Assembly (NCBI RefSeq): GCF_000418325.1 | Contig: NC_021658.1 | Span: 12,876,501 to 12,940,500 of the forward strand | Direction: 5' to 3' | Origin: Sorangium cellulosum So0157-2 | GTDB taxonomy: Bacteria; Myxococcota_A; Polyangia; Polyangiales; Polyangiaceae | Length of the DNA stretch: 64,000 nucleotides | In this document: one piece after another, positions 52,088-61,400 of the stretch | Numbering within the stretch: the first letter of the stretch is position 1 | Layout: each line of letters begins with the position of its first letter | Position numbers and translations under genes: made by a program | The notes under the pieces: generated by a model | Database searches by the model: none | What the model was told of the DNA's origin: nothing | What the model saw: the letters and a program-made list of their open reading frames with translations, nothing else

Positions 52088-53059
52088 ATGCGTCCCTACG
52101 GCGCCCTCTCCACCTCTTGCCTCCTCGCCGGTGCGGCTCTCATCGGCTGTTCGGCGCCTGTCGCGGGCGACGCGGCCGACGTCAGCGGGGTGGTCACCCA
52201 GGGGGTCGTTCGCGTCGAGCGTGCGATCAACCTGAGCCGGGACGCCGCCCCCATCGAGCTCGACGACGCGGCGCCCGAGGGCGCGGCCGACGAGGGCGCC
52301 GGCTCGGTCACCAACGTCCTCGCGAAGTTCATGCGCCTCTCCTCCGCGATGGATCCCGAGCTCGCCGAGGGCGCGGTCGGCCAGCCGTTCGTCCTCCCGT
52401 CCGCCGGCAGCTGCATGGTGCTCTCGCCCGCCGCCGAGGACGAGGCGGCGAGCAGCTTCACCTCGCTCAGCCCGATCGAGCTCCTCGACGCGGGCGACGT
52501 CACGATGCGGACCGACAACACCGAAATGCCGCTCGCCGCCCGCGCATTCCCGGACGTGGGCGCCCTGGTCTTCGGCGTCTTCTACACGTCGCGCGACGCC
52601 ACGAGCGATCTGCCGGCGCCGGCGCGCTACGTCTTCGAGAGCTCCGGCTCGGGGCAGCTCGATCGGTTCGCCTTCGAGGCCGACGCCCCCGCCGGCCCCG
52701 AGGACGTGCGGGTGGGCGACGCCGACCTGGCCGACGGGGTCGAGCTCGGCGCCGGGGTCGGCGCGGTGGTGCAGTGGCGCGCGGACGAGGGCGGCGACGC
52801 CGGCCGGGCGCGCGACGTCATCTACGTCGACGTGACCTCGGCGCACGGCGCGACCGTGCGGTGCGCCTTCAAGGACACGGGCCGGGGCGTGATCCCGGGC
52901 TCCTTGCTGGATCCCTCGACGCTCGGCCCCCTGCCCGCGAGCGCGACGCTCGCCGTGCACCGCACGCGGCAGGTGCCGTTCAGCGCCGCGGGGATCGACG
53001 CCGGCGAGGTGCGCTTCGACCTCTCCGTGAACGGCCGCGCGCGCCTCGCCGCGCACTGA
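52088..53059 (+). CDS. Hypothetical lipoprotein
   Basis: ATG at 52088 gives 323 residues with a lipoprotein signal (TSCLLAGAALIGC). The mature sequence is acidic, beta-rich and without low-complexity stretches (GVVRVERAINLSRDAAPIEL, SSFTSLSPIELLDAGDVTMR, GALVFGVFYTSRDA, VVQWRADEGGDAGRARDVIY). There is one later Cys pair at a distance (SCMVL, VRCAFKD). No family is recognised. It starts about 100 bases after the barrel gene; an A/T-richer stretch at 51993-52025 lies between and could hold its promoter. Confidence 0.78.
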   Translation: MRPYGALSTSCLLAGAALIGCSAPVAGDAADVSGVVTQGVVRVERAINLSRDAAPIELDDAAPEGAADEGAGSVTNVLAKFMRLSSAMDPELAEGAVGQPFVLPSAGSCMVLSPAAEDEAASSFTSLSPIELLDAGDVTMRTDNTEMPLAARAFPDVGALVFGVFYTSRDATSDLPAPARYVFESSGSGQLDRFAFEADAPAGPEDVRVGDADLADGVELGAGVGAVVQWRADEGGDAGRARDVIYVDVTSAHGATVRCAFKDTGRGVIPGSLLDPSTLGPLPASATLAVHRTRQVPFSAAGIDAGEVRFDLSVNGRARLAAH

Positions 53060-53084
53060 CGACGGGCTCGCGACCAGCGCCGGG

Positions 53085-55136
53085 GTGACGTACGAGGACC
53101 TGCGACGGCGCGCGGCCGAGCTCGCCGCGATCGGGCAGCGCGAGCGCGGCGCGGCGCTCCTCGTGGCGGCCGGCGATCACGCGGGCGCGTCGGAGCTGCT
53201 CGAGCGGGTCTGCGACTTCGCCGGCGCGGCCAGGGAAGCGCTCGCCGCCGAGGACCCGGCCCGCGCGGCGCTGATGGCCGCGCTCGGCGGCGACGACGCG
53301 CTGGCGCGAAAGGCGCTCGACGCGCTCGTCACCACCGCGCCCCGGGACGCCGCGCTGCGCGTCGCCGCCGACCTCGTGGCGCGCGGGTTCGCCCGCCACG
53401 CCGGCGCGCTGTTCGCGGCGCTCGGCGCCCACGCCGCGGCCGCCGAGGCGTTCACCGCGGCCCAGGACGCGCGCCGCGCCGCCGAGAGCTTCGAGCTCGC
53501 CGGCCGCCCCGCCGACGGCGCGCGCGTGCTCGAGGCCTCGCTCCGCCGCCGCCCGGGCGACGCGGCGGCGTGGCTCGCCCTCGGCGAGCTCCTCGCGCGC
53601 CACGGCCGCGCCGAGGCGGCGGTGCGCGCGCTGCAGCACCTGCCGCCCTCCTCCGCGGAGCGCGCCCGCGCGCTGCCGCTGCTCTGCCGCTGCCTGAGCG
53701 CGCTCGGGCTCGAGGACGCCGCGCGGACCGTGCGCGACGAGCTCGCGCAGCTCGACCCGCGCGGCGAGGAGGCGCTCTCGTCGCCCGCCCCCGCGGCGGG
53801 GCCGGCCGTGCCGGGCCCGGCGCCGGGCGGGCCGCTCCTCTTCGGGCGCTACGAGACCCTGCGCGAGGTCACGGCCACCCCGCACGCGCGCGTGGTGGAG
53901 GCGCGCGACCGGATCACGGCGGAGCGCGTCGCGGTGAAGATCTTCGCGGGCGCGGCGTTCGGCGCGGGCCGCGACGCGCTCCTCCGGTTCGAGCGCGAGG
54001 CGCGCGCGCTCGCCCAGCTCCGGCACCCGAACGTCGTCGCGCTCCGCGCCTATCACCCGGAGGGGCCCGCGATGGTGCTCACCTGGATGGCCGGCGGCTC
54101 CCTGATCGAGCGGCTCCGCGGGGAGCCGGTCGCGCCCGCGCGCGCCGTCGAGGTCGCGTGCGCGCTCCTGTCCGCGCTCGGCGAGGCGCACCGGCTCGGC
54201 ATCCTCCACCGCGACGTGAAGCCGAGCAACGTGCTCTTCGACGAGATCGGGACGGCGCACCTCGCGGACTTCGGCGCGGCGCACCTCGGCGATCTCTCGA
54301 CCACCGCCACGGCCGGCGCGATCGGGACGTTCGCGTACATGTCGCCGGAGCAGCGCATGGGTCGGCCGGCGACGCTGGCGAGCGACCTGTACGGCGTCGG
54401 CGCGGTGCTCGCCGAGCTGCTCACCGGAGAGCCGCCCGCCCCCGCCGTGGGCGGGCAGCTCGATCCTGCGCCGAGCGCGATCCACCCGGAGCTCACGGCG
54501 GCCCACGACGCGGTCGTGGCAGCGCTGCTCGCCGAGGACCCGGCCGCGCGGCCGGCCGACGCGTTCGAGGCGCGGCGCGCGATCACGGCGCTCCCCTGGC
54601 CGGAGAGCCCGCGGCCGCGGCGCGCGCGCGCGAGCGCCCGGCCCAGGTCGAGCGAGGCGCCGCCCCCGACGGCGGCGCGGCTCGCGGCGACGCTGGAGGT
54701 CGGCGACGGCCGCGACACGGAGGGGCGCTGGCGCGACGTCTGGCTCGATCGCGACGTGCTCGTGCTGCCGCTCGACGACGCGACCCTCGCCCGGGCCCGG
54801 GCGTTCGCGCGCGCCGGCCACGCGGCGCTGCCGTGCGTCCTGCGGGTCGACCTCGCCGCCGGCGAGGTGTGGGTGGCGCCGCCCCAGGGCCGCGCGCTCG
54901 CCGACGAGGGGCGCGCCCTGACCAGGGGCCAGCGGGCGCGCCTCGGCGAGGCGATCGCGGCGCTCCACGCGGCGGGGGGCGCGCACGGGCGCATCGACGG
55001 CCAGCACCTCTACGTGCACGACGGCGAGGTCGTGCTGGCCTACCCGCGCGAGGCCGAGGGCAGCGTGGAGGAGCTCGCGGCGCGGGATCTCGCGGCGCTC
55101 CAGGAGCTCGACAGGAACGCGCTGGACGAGCTCTAG
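53085..55136 (+). CDS. Ser/Thr protein kinase with N-terminal helical repeats
   Basis: GTG at 53085 gives 683 residues. Residues 1-235 are Ala-rich helical repeats of TPR type (RHAGALFAALGAHAAAAEAF, AAWLALGELLARHGRAEAAV). Residues 260-505 are a Hanks-type kinase: the ATP-site Lys is K285 in ERVAVKIF, the catalytic loop is HRDVKPSN with D377, DFG is at D395, and the activation segment ends GTFAYMSPEQRMG. The Gly-rich loop is poor (EVTATPHARVVEA lacks the usual GxGxxG). A second, weakly kinase-like domain with no catalytic motifs fills residues 550-683 (DVLVLPLDDATLARARAFAR, LHAAGGAHGRIDGQHLYVHD). No membrane helix is seen, so it is cytoplasmic. Confidence 0.92.
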   Translation: MTYEDLRRRAAELAAIGQRERGAALLVAAGDHAGASELLERVCDFAGAAREALAAEDPARAALMAALGGDDALARKALDALVTTAPRDAALRVAADLVARGFARHAGALFAALGAHAAAAEAFTAAQDARRAAESFELAGRPADGARVLEASLRRRPGDAAAWLALGELLARHGRAEAAVRALQHLPPSSAERARALPLLCRCLSALGLEDAARTVRDELAQLDPRGEEALSSPAPAAGPAVPGPAPGGPLLFGRYETLREVTATPHARVVEARDRITAERVAVKIFAGAAFGAGRDALLRFEREARALAQLRHPNVVALRAYHPEGPAMVLTWMAGGSLIERLRGEPVAPARAVEVACALLSALGEAHRLGILHRDVKPSNVLFDEIGTAHLADFGAAHLGDLSTTATAGAIGTFAYMSPEQRMGRPATLASDLYGVGAVLAELLTGEPPAPAVGGQLDPAPSAIHPELTAAHDAVVAALLAEDPAARPADAFEARRAITALPWPESPRPRRARASARPRSSEAPPPTAARLAATLEVGDGRDTEGRWRDVWLDRDVLVLPLDDATLARARAFARAGHAALPCVLRVDLAAGEVWVAPPQGRALADEGRALTRGQRARLGEAIAALHAAGGAHGRIDGQHLYVHDGEVVLAYPREAEGSVEELAARDLAALQELDRNALDEL

Positions 55137-55142
55137 GGGACG

Positions 55143-55427
55143 CTAGAAGGGGTCGCAGGGGACGTCGTCGGTGCGCTTGGTGATGTCGTAACAGCAGTAG
55201 TCGCCGTCGTACTCGGGCTCGCTGTCGACCGACTTGACGTCGCTGCAGGAGGAGCCGCCGAAGTACTCGAGCGCCTCTTCCTGGGACGGGCACGCCCCCT
55301 CGTACTTGGTCCACTCGAAGCACCCGACCTTGTCGCACCCCGTGGTCGCGAGGGAGACCGCCAGGGCTGCGAGCGGAAGGGCCTGGACCGGGCAACGCGC
55401 GAGGGCCGAACGGATCGTCGAGATCAT
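55143..55427 (-). CDS. Small Cys-containing lipoprotein
   Basis: ATG at 55427 gives 94 residues. The signal peptide (ALPLAALAVSLATTGC) ends in lipobox LATTGC. The short mature part has seven further Cys (KVGCFEW, GACPSQEE, GSSCSD, DYCCYDIT, VPCDPF) and many acidic residues, so it is probably a small disulfide-bonded surface protein. It converges on the kinase gene, whose stop lies four bases away, and is divergent from hutU. Confidence 0.82.
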   Translation of the reverse strand: MISTIRSALARCPVQALPLAALAVSLATTGCDKVGCFEWTKYEGACPSQEEALEYFGGSSCSDVKSVDSEPEYDGDYCCYDITKRTDDVPCDPF

Positions 55428-55622
55428 GGATTCTCCCGGGGTCGGGCGCTGCTGCGCCGCGGGCGAGCATACTCTGGTTCGGACGAAGCCGGCTGTCCCG
55501 GAGATGCGCCGGGCGCGCCGAGCAGCCTTACGTCACGCGCCGGCGCGGCGCGCTCCGTCGCGCGCGCCACGGAGCGCGCCGCGCCGCCTGGTCGGCCTTC
55601 GCCGGCTGGGGTACACGACAGC

Positions 55623-57296
55623 ATGGCGACCGGAGAGCAGGGGGCCCGGGTGGTGCGCGCGCCGCGCGGGAGCGAGCGGAGCTGCAAGGGGTGGATCCAG
55701 GAGGCGGCGCTCCGGATGATCCACAACAACCTGGATCCGGAGGTCGCGGAGCGCCCCGACGACCTCGTGGTCTACGGCGGCACCGGGAAGGCCGCGCGAT
55801 CGTGGGAGGCGTTCGACGTGATCGTCCGCGAGCTCCGGGAGCTCGAGGACGACGAGACGCTCCTCGTGCAGTCGGGCAAGGCGGTGGGCCGCTTCCGCAC
55901 GCACCCGGACGCGCCCCGCGTGCTCCTCGCCAACTCGAACCTCGTGGGCCGGTGGGCGACGTGGGACGAGTTCCGGCGCCTCGAGGCGCTGGGCCTGACC
56001 ATGTACGGACAGATGACCGCGGGCTCCTGGATCTACATCGGCTCGCAGGGCATCGTGCAGGGCACGTACGAGACGTTCGTCGCCGCGCGCAAGGCGCACG
56101 CGGCGCGCGCGCCGGGCGGCGGCCGCTGGGTGCTCACCGCGGGGCTCGGCGGCATGGGCGGCGCGCAGCCGCTCGCCGCGACCATGGCCGGCATGGCCTG
56201 CCTCGGCGTCGAGATCGACCCGGCGCGCATCGAGAAGCGGCTCCGCACCCGCTACGTCGACGAGCGCATCGACGACCTCGATCGCGCCCTCGAGGCGGTC
56301 CTCGACGGCGTCCGGCGCGGGGCGCCGCGCTCGATCGCCCTCTGCGGCAACGCCGCCGACGTCTACCCGGAGCTCGTCCGCCGCGGCGTCACGCCGGACC
56401 TCGTCACGGAGCAGACCGCGGCCCACGATCCGCTCGTCGGCTACGTCCCGCCGGGGCTCACGCTGGAGCAGGCGGCGGAGCTGCGCGCCCGCGACCCCGT
56501 GGCGTACGTCGCGCGCGCGAAGGCGGGGATGCGGCTCGAGGTCGAGGCGATGCTCGAGATGCAGCGGCGCGGGGCCGAGGTCTTCGATTACGGCAACAAC
56601 ATCCGCACCTGCGCGATGGAGGCGGGCTGCCAGGGCGCGTTCGCGATCCCCGGCTTCGTGCCCGCGTACGTGCGCGAGCTGTTCTGCCAGGGCAAGGGCC
56701 CGTTCCGCTGGGTGGCGCTCTCGGGCGATCCCGAGGACATCCTCGCGACGGACCGCGCGGTGCTCGAGGCGGTCCCGGGCGACCCGGATCTCCGGAGGTG
56801 GATCGAGCTCGCGGAGCAGAGGATCGCGTTCCAGGGGCTCCCGTCGCGCATCTGCTGGCTCGGCTACGGCGACCGCGCGAAGGTCGGGCTCGCCTTCAAC
56901 GAGCTCGTGCGCACCGGCCGGGTGAAGGCGCCGCTCGTGATCGGGCGCGACCACCTCGACTGCGGGTCGGTCGCGTCCCCGTTCCGCGAGACGGAGGCGA
57001 TGAAGGACGGCTCGGACGCGATCGCCGACTGGGCGATCCTCAACGCGCTCGCGAACACCGCCGGCGGCGCGTCGTGGGTCAGCTTCCACCACGGCGGCGG
57101 CGTCGGGATCGGCAACTCGCTGCACGCCGGGATGGTGATCGTCGCCGACGGCACCGAGGCCGCTCGGCGGCGGCTCGAGCGGGTGCTCACCATCGACCCG
57201 GGGATGGGGATCATCCGGCACGCGGACGCGGGGTACGAGACGGCGATCCGCGTGGCGGACGAGAAGGGCGTCCGGGTGCCGCACCGGGCGAGGTGA
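55623..57296 (+). CDS. hutU: Urocanate hydratase
   Basis: This 557-residue enzyme converts urocanate to imidazolone propionate in histidine breakdown, using tightly bound NAD+ as an electrophile. Family signatures are clear: GGTGKAARSW and LLVQSGKAVGRFRTHPDAPR near the N-terminus, TAGSWIYIGSQGIVQGTYET, the NAD-site GGMGGAQPLA, FQGLPSRICWLGYGDRAKVG, and GRDHLDCGSVASPFRETEAM with the active-site Cys. Length is normal. No hutH, hutI or hutG lies next to it in the window, so the pathway genes are dispersed here. The stop is six bases from the convergent nfo gene. Confidence 0.97.
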   Translation: MATGEQGARVVRAPRGSERSCKGWIQEAALRMIHNNLDPEVAERPDDLVVYGGTGKAARSWEAFDVIVRELRELEDDETLLVQSGKAVGRFRTHPDAPRVLLANSNLVGRWATWDEFRRLEALGLTMYGQMTAGSWIYIGSQGIVQGTYETFVAARKAHAARAPGGGRWVLTAGLGGMGGAQPLAATMAGMACLGVEIDPARIEKRLRTRYVDERIDDLDRALEAVLDGVRRGAPRSIALCGNAADVYPELVRRGVTPDLVTEQTAAHDPLVGYVPPGLTLEQAAELRARDPVAYVARAKAGMRLEVEAMLEMQRRGAEVFDYGNNIRTCAMEAGCQGAFAIPGFVPAYVRELFCQGKGPFRWVALSGDPEDILATDRAVLEAVPGDPDLRRWIELAEQRIAFQGLPSRICWLGYGDRAKVGLAFNELVRTGRVKAPLVIGRDHLDCGSVASPFRETEAMKDGSDAIADWAILNALANTAGGASWVSFHHGGGVGIGNSLHAGMVIVADGTEAARRRLERVLTIDPGMGIIRHADAGYETAIRVADEKGVRVPHRAR

Positions 57297-57301
57297 GGGC
57301 G

Positions 57302-58234
57302 TCAGCCTCGAGGGGCGCGCGGCTTGCGCTTCGTCGGCGGTCGGGCATCGGCGGGGGGCGGCGCCGCTGCCGGCTCGGGCGCGCCCCGGAGGGCGCGCAG
57401 CCGCGCGATCTCCTCCGCGTAGCCGCGCCGCTCCTTGGAGAGCGGCGGCAGCTCGACCACCGCCGGCACGCGCGCGAGCCGCGCGTCGTTCGCGAGGCGC
57501 CAGAACGGCGCGAGCCCCATCTCCCCGTCGCCGATGCGCTCGTGCCGATCGACCCGCTGGCCGAGCGCCGCCTTCGAGTCGTTCACGTGCATGCACCGCA
57601 GCCGATCCATGCCGAGCAGCCGGTCGAAATCGCCGAAGAACCGCGCGTAGCCGGCCTCGCTCCGGAGATCGTGCCCCGCCGCGAACGCGTGCTGCGTGTC
57701 GATGCAGACCCCGAGCCGCGCCCCCTCCGGCCCGGCGCGCTCAATCATCGCGGCGATGTGATCGAGGCGATCGCCGAGCGTCGACCCCTGCCCGGCCATG
57801 TTCTCGATGCACAGCTGCGCGCGGAGCCCCCGCCCCCGCGAGAGCACGATCGCGAGGCTCTCGCCGATGCGATCGAGGCCGGCCTCCTCGCCGAGCCCGC
57901 GGTGCGCGCCCGGGTGGAACACGACGAAGTCGATCCCGAGCGCGTCGCAGCGCGCGAGCTCCTGGAACAGCGCCTCCCGCGAGCGCTCGAGGATCGCGGC
58001 GTCGTCGGCGCACAGGTTGATGAGGTAGCTCGCGTGGGCGAGCGTCGCGCCCGCGCCCGCCCACGCCGCGCGCGCGGCCCGGAACGCGGCGATCTTCTCC
58101 GCGCCGAGCGCAGGCTCCCGCCACTGGCCCGAGACCTTGGTGAAGATCTGCAGCACCTCGCAGCGATCCTCACCCGCCAGCGCGATCGCGCGGTGGAGGC
58201 CGCCGGCCACGGACTCGTGTGCCCCGAAGATCAT
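57302..58234 (-). CDS. nfo: Deoxyribonuclease IV (AP endonuclease)
   Basis: ATG at 58234 gives 310 residues and starts exactly at the family motif MIFGAHESVAGGLHRAI. The TIM-barrel metal ligands are seen in LAHASYLINL, FHPGAHRGLGEE, CIENMAGQGSTLG, CIDTQHAFAAGHD, HVNDSKAALGQRVDRHERIG and the closing VVELPPLSKE, which fit endonuclease IV. It nicks DNA 5' of abasic sites in base-excision repair. The last 30 residues are a basic, Pro-rich tail (PPTKRKPRAPRG) not usual for the family. Upstream codons to 58402 have poor coding character. It is divergent from the elbD-like gene with a 257-base gap. Confidence 0.93.
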   Translation of the reverse strand: MIFGAHESVAGGLHRAIALAGEDRCEVLQIFTKVSGQWREPALGAEKIAAFRAARAAWAGAGATLAHASYLINLCADDAAILERSREALFQELARCDALGIDFVVFHPGAHRGLGEEAGLDRIGESLAIVLSRGRGLRAQLCIENMAGQGSTLGDRLDHIAAMIERAGPEGARLGVCIDTQHAFAAGHDLRSEAGYARFFGDFDRLLGMDRLRCMHVNDSKAALGQRVDRHERIGDGEMGLAPFWRLANDARLARVPAVVELPPLSKERRGYAEEIARLRALRGAPEPAAAPPPADARPPTKRKPRAPRG

Positions 58235-58491
58235 CGGCCGCACTGCTTGGGTCGCGCACCCCGCGCCGGCAAGCCATTCCTTCGAGCGCGACGGTTCTGC
58301 CACGCCGCCGCGACGCGCGCGCGACCGCGACCCCAGGAACACGCCGTCCGGATCCTCCGCGACGACCCCGATTCCGCGCACAATCGTGCGGGCAAACCCC
58401 ATGCCGGGAGGGCGCGAACCTCCGTTCGCGGCACCTCACCCTTGACGCGTTCCGGCCCAGGCGCGAATTGAGCGGCCTTCCTGGAGTCTCG

Positions 58492-61400
58492 ATGAGCCAT
58501 ATGGGTGTTACGAACGGGGCCGGCGCCCGCGGGGTGGAGCCGGGGTCGCCGGGTGCGGCCAAGGGCGAAGAAACCGCGGCGGCCCCGCCGCTGGTGCCGT
58601 CTCAGGTGCTCTCGGGCAAGCGGCTCGTGGTGGTCGGAGGCACCGGGTTCCTCGGCAAGGTCTGGCTGGCCATGCTGCTCGCGAGGTTCCCGGAGATCGA
58701 CCACATCTACCTGCTCGTCCGCGCCAAGGACAGCCAGTCGCCCGAGGAGCGCTTCTGGTCGCAGATCGCGACCTCGCCCGTGTTCGACCCGATCCGCGAG
58801 CAGCACCCGGGGCCCGCCTTCGAGGAGTACCTGCGGCGGAAGATCACCCCGATGAACGGCAACGTCGGCCAGCCGATGCTCGGGCTCGGCGACCGCGTTG
58901 GGGAGCTCACCGGCAACATCGCCGCCGTCGTGAACGTGGCCGGGGTCGTCGACTTCAACCCCCCGCTCGACGAGGCGCTCGAGGTCAACGCGTTCGGCAT
59001 CAGCAACCTGGTCGAGCTCGCGCGGGCCCTCGGGGCCAAGGTGATGCACACGAGCACCTGCTTCGTCGCGGGGTACCGCTCCGGGCTCATCGAGGAGAAC
59101 CACCCGGCCGAGATCCCCTTCCCCCGCGCCGCGGGCGAGACGTGGTTCGGCGCCGCCTGCCCGAAGCGCACCCTCGATCGATCGCACTGGGACCCGCAGC
59201 GCGAGATCAGCGAGTGCCTCGACCTCGTGAAGCAGGCGCGCCAGCGGTGCGAGGACGCCTTCCGGCAGAGCGCCTTCCTCGACGAGGCCAAGGCCAACCT
59301 GGCCGCCCGCGGCGAGCCGAGCCGCGGCAGCGCGCTCGAGAACGAGCTCGCCAGGGTGAAGCGCAAGTTCATCAAGGACCGGCTCGTCGAGGCCGGCAAG
59401 GAGCGCGCGCTCTTCTGGGGGTGGACCAACATCTACACCTACACGAAGAGCATCGGCGAGCAGGTCCTCGCGAGCTCCGGGCTGCCCTTCACCATCGTCC
59501 GCCCCGCCGTCGTCGAGACCGCCGTCGAGTTCCCGTTCTGCGGCTGGAACGAGGGGATCAACACCTCGGCGCCCTACCTCTACCTCGCGTCGAAGGGGCA
59601 GGTGCAGTTCCCGGGCGACCACGACGTGCGGCTCGACCTCATCCCGGTCGACATGACCGCGAGCGGCATGATCGCCTCGCTCTGCGAGCTCATCGAGGGC
59701 CGCGCGCCCGCCGTGTACCAGTACGGGTCGACCGACACGAACGGCTGCCGCGTGACGCGCTACCTGGAGCTCGCCGGGCTCTACAAGCGACGGCAGGTCT
59801 TCGAGGGGAAGAAGACCGCGCTCTTCGACATCGTGTCGTCCCGGTTCGAGCCGCGCGGCCTCACGCGGCAGCAGTACGGCGCGCACGGCGCGCGCGCCAT
59901 CGAGGGCGCGCTCCGCGGCCTCGGCGGCCTGCTCAAGTCGGCGAGCGTCGGCCCCGCCGCGGCCCTGCTCAAGCCGGCGGCCGCCGCGCTGGAGAGCGCC
60001 GCCAAGGCCGAGCAGAGGACGGCCACCCTCCTCGAGGTCTTCATGCCGTTCGTCGCGGAGGCCGACTGGGTCTACTCGTGCGCCAACACGCGCGCCGCGA
60101 TGGCCCGCATGCCGCCCGAGGAGCGGGCGCGCTTCACCTGGGCGCCCGAGGCGATCGACTGGCGCGACTACATCTGGAACGTCCACCTCCCCGGCCTGGA
60201 GAAGTGGGCCTTCCCGCTCATGGAGGACATGCTCCGCCGGGAGATCAAGCCGCTCCGGCCCTACGACAGCCTCGTCGACCTGCTCGACGAGGTCGCCGAG
60301 CGCTTCGATCACGCCCTCTCCCTCCAGCGGATCGAGCAGGACGGGCTCTCGCGCACGAGCTACCGCGAGCTCCGCGACGCCGCCTGCAAGACGGCCGCGC
60401 GCCTCGCCGCCCTCGGCGTCCGCCGCGGCGATCGCGTGGCGCTCTCCGGCGAGAACCAGCCGTCGTGGCCCATCGCCTACTTCGGCATCCTCCGCGCGGG
60501 CGCCGTCGCCGTGCCGATCGACCCCGCGCTCGACGCGGAGGCGTTCGCGGGCATCGTCCGCTCGTCGACGGCGAAGGTCGTGCTCTGGGACGGCGGCGTC
60601 GAGGAGAAGATCGGCGCCGCGGTGCGCGCGGCGCTGCCGAACCTGTACGCCTTCGACCTCTGCGGCTTCGCCGAGGGCCGCGTGGCCGACCTGGGCCCGG
60701 CGTCCGGCGAGGGGCTCGCGCCCCCGGACGTGCGCGTGGGCAGCGAGGACGTCGCGAGCGTGGTCTACACGAGCGGCACGACCGGGGAGCCGAAGGGCGT
60801 GCTGCTCACGCACGGCAACTTCACCGCGCTGCTCGCCGCCCTCGCCCCGCTGTTCCCGCTCAAGGCGAGCGATCGCGTGCTCAGCGTGCTGCCGCTCCAC
60901 CAGACCTTCGAGGTCACCTGCGGCCTGCTCCTGCCGCTGTCGCAGGGCGCGCGGATCATCTACCTCGACGAGGTCTCGGCCGACCGGGTGACCGACGGGC
61001 TGAAGAGGGCCCGCGTCACGGCGATGGTCGGCGTGCCGGCGCTCTGGCAGATGCTGGAGCGCCAGATCGTCGCCCGCGTGAAGGAGCAGGGGCCCGCCGC
61101 GGCCGCCGCGTTCAGCTGGGCGATGGAGCTGAACCGCATGCTCGGCAAGCGCTTCGGGCTGAACGTGGGGCGGCTCTTCTTCGGGAGCGTCCACGAGGCG
61201 CTCGGCGGCAACGTCCGCTTCCTCATCTCCGGCGGCGCCGCGCTCCCCAAGGACACCGCCGCCGTGTTCAAGGGGCTCGGCCTGCCGCTCGCCGAGGGCT
61301 ACGGCCTGACCGAGGCGGCGCCGCTCCTGACCGTCGCCAAGCCGTCGCCGACGGTGAGCCCCGGGAACGTGGGCAAGCCGATCCCCGGCGTGCAGATCAA

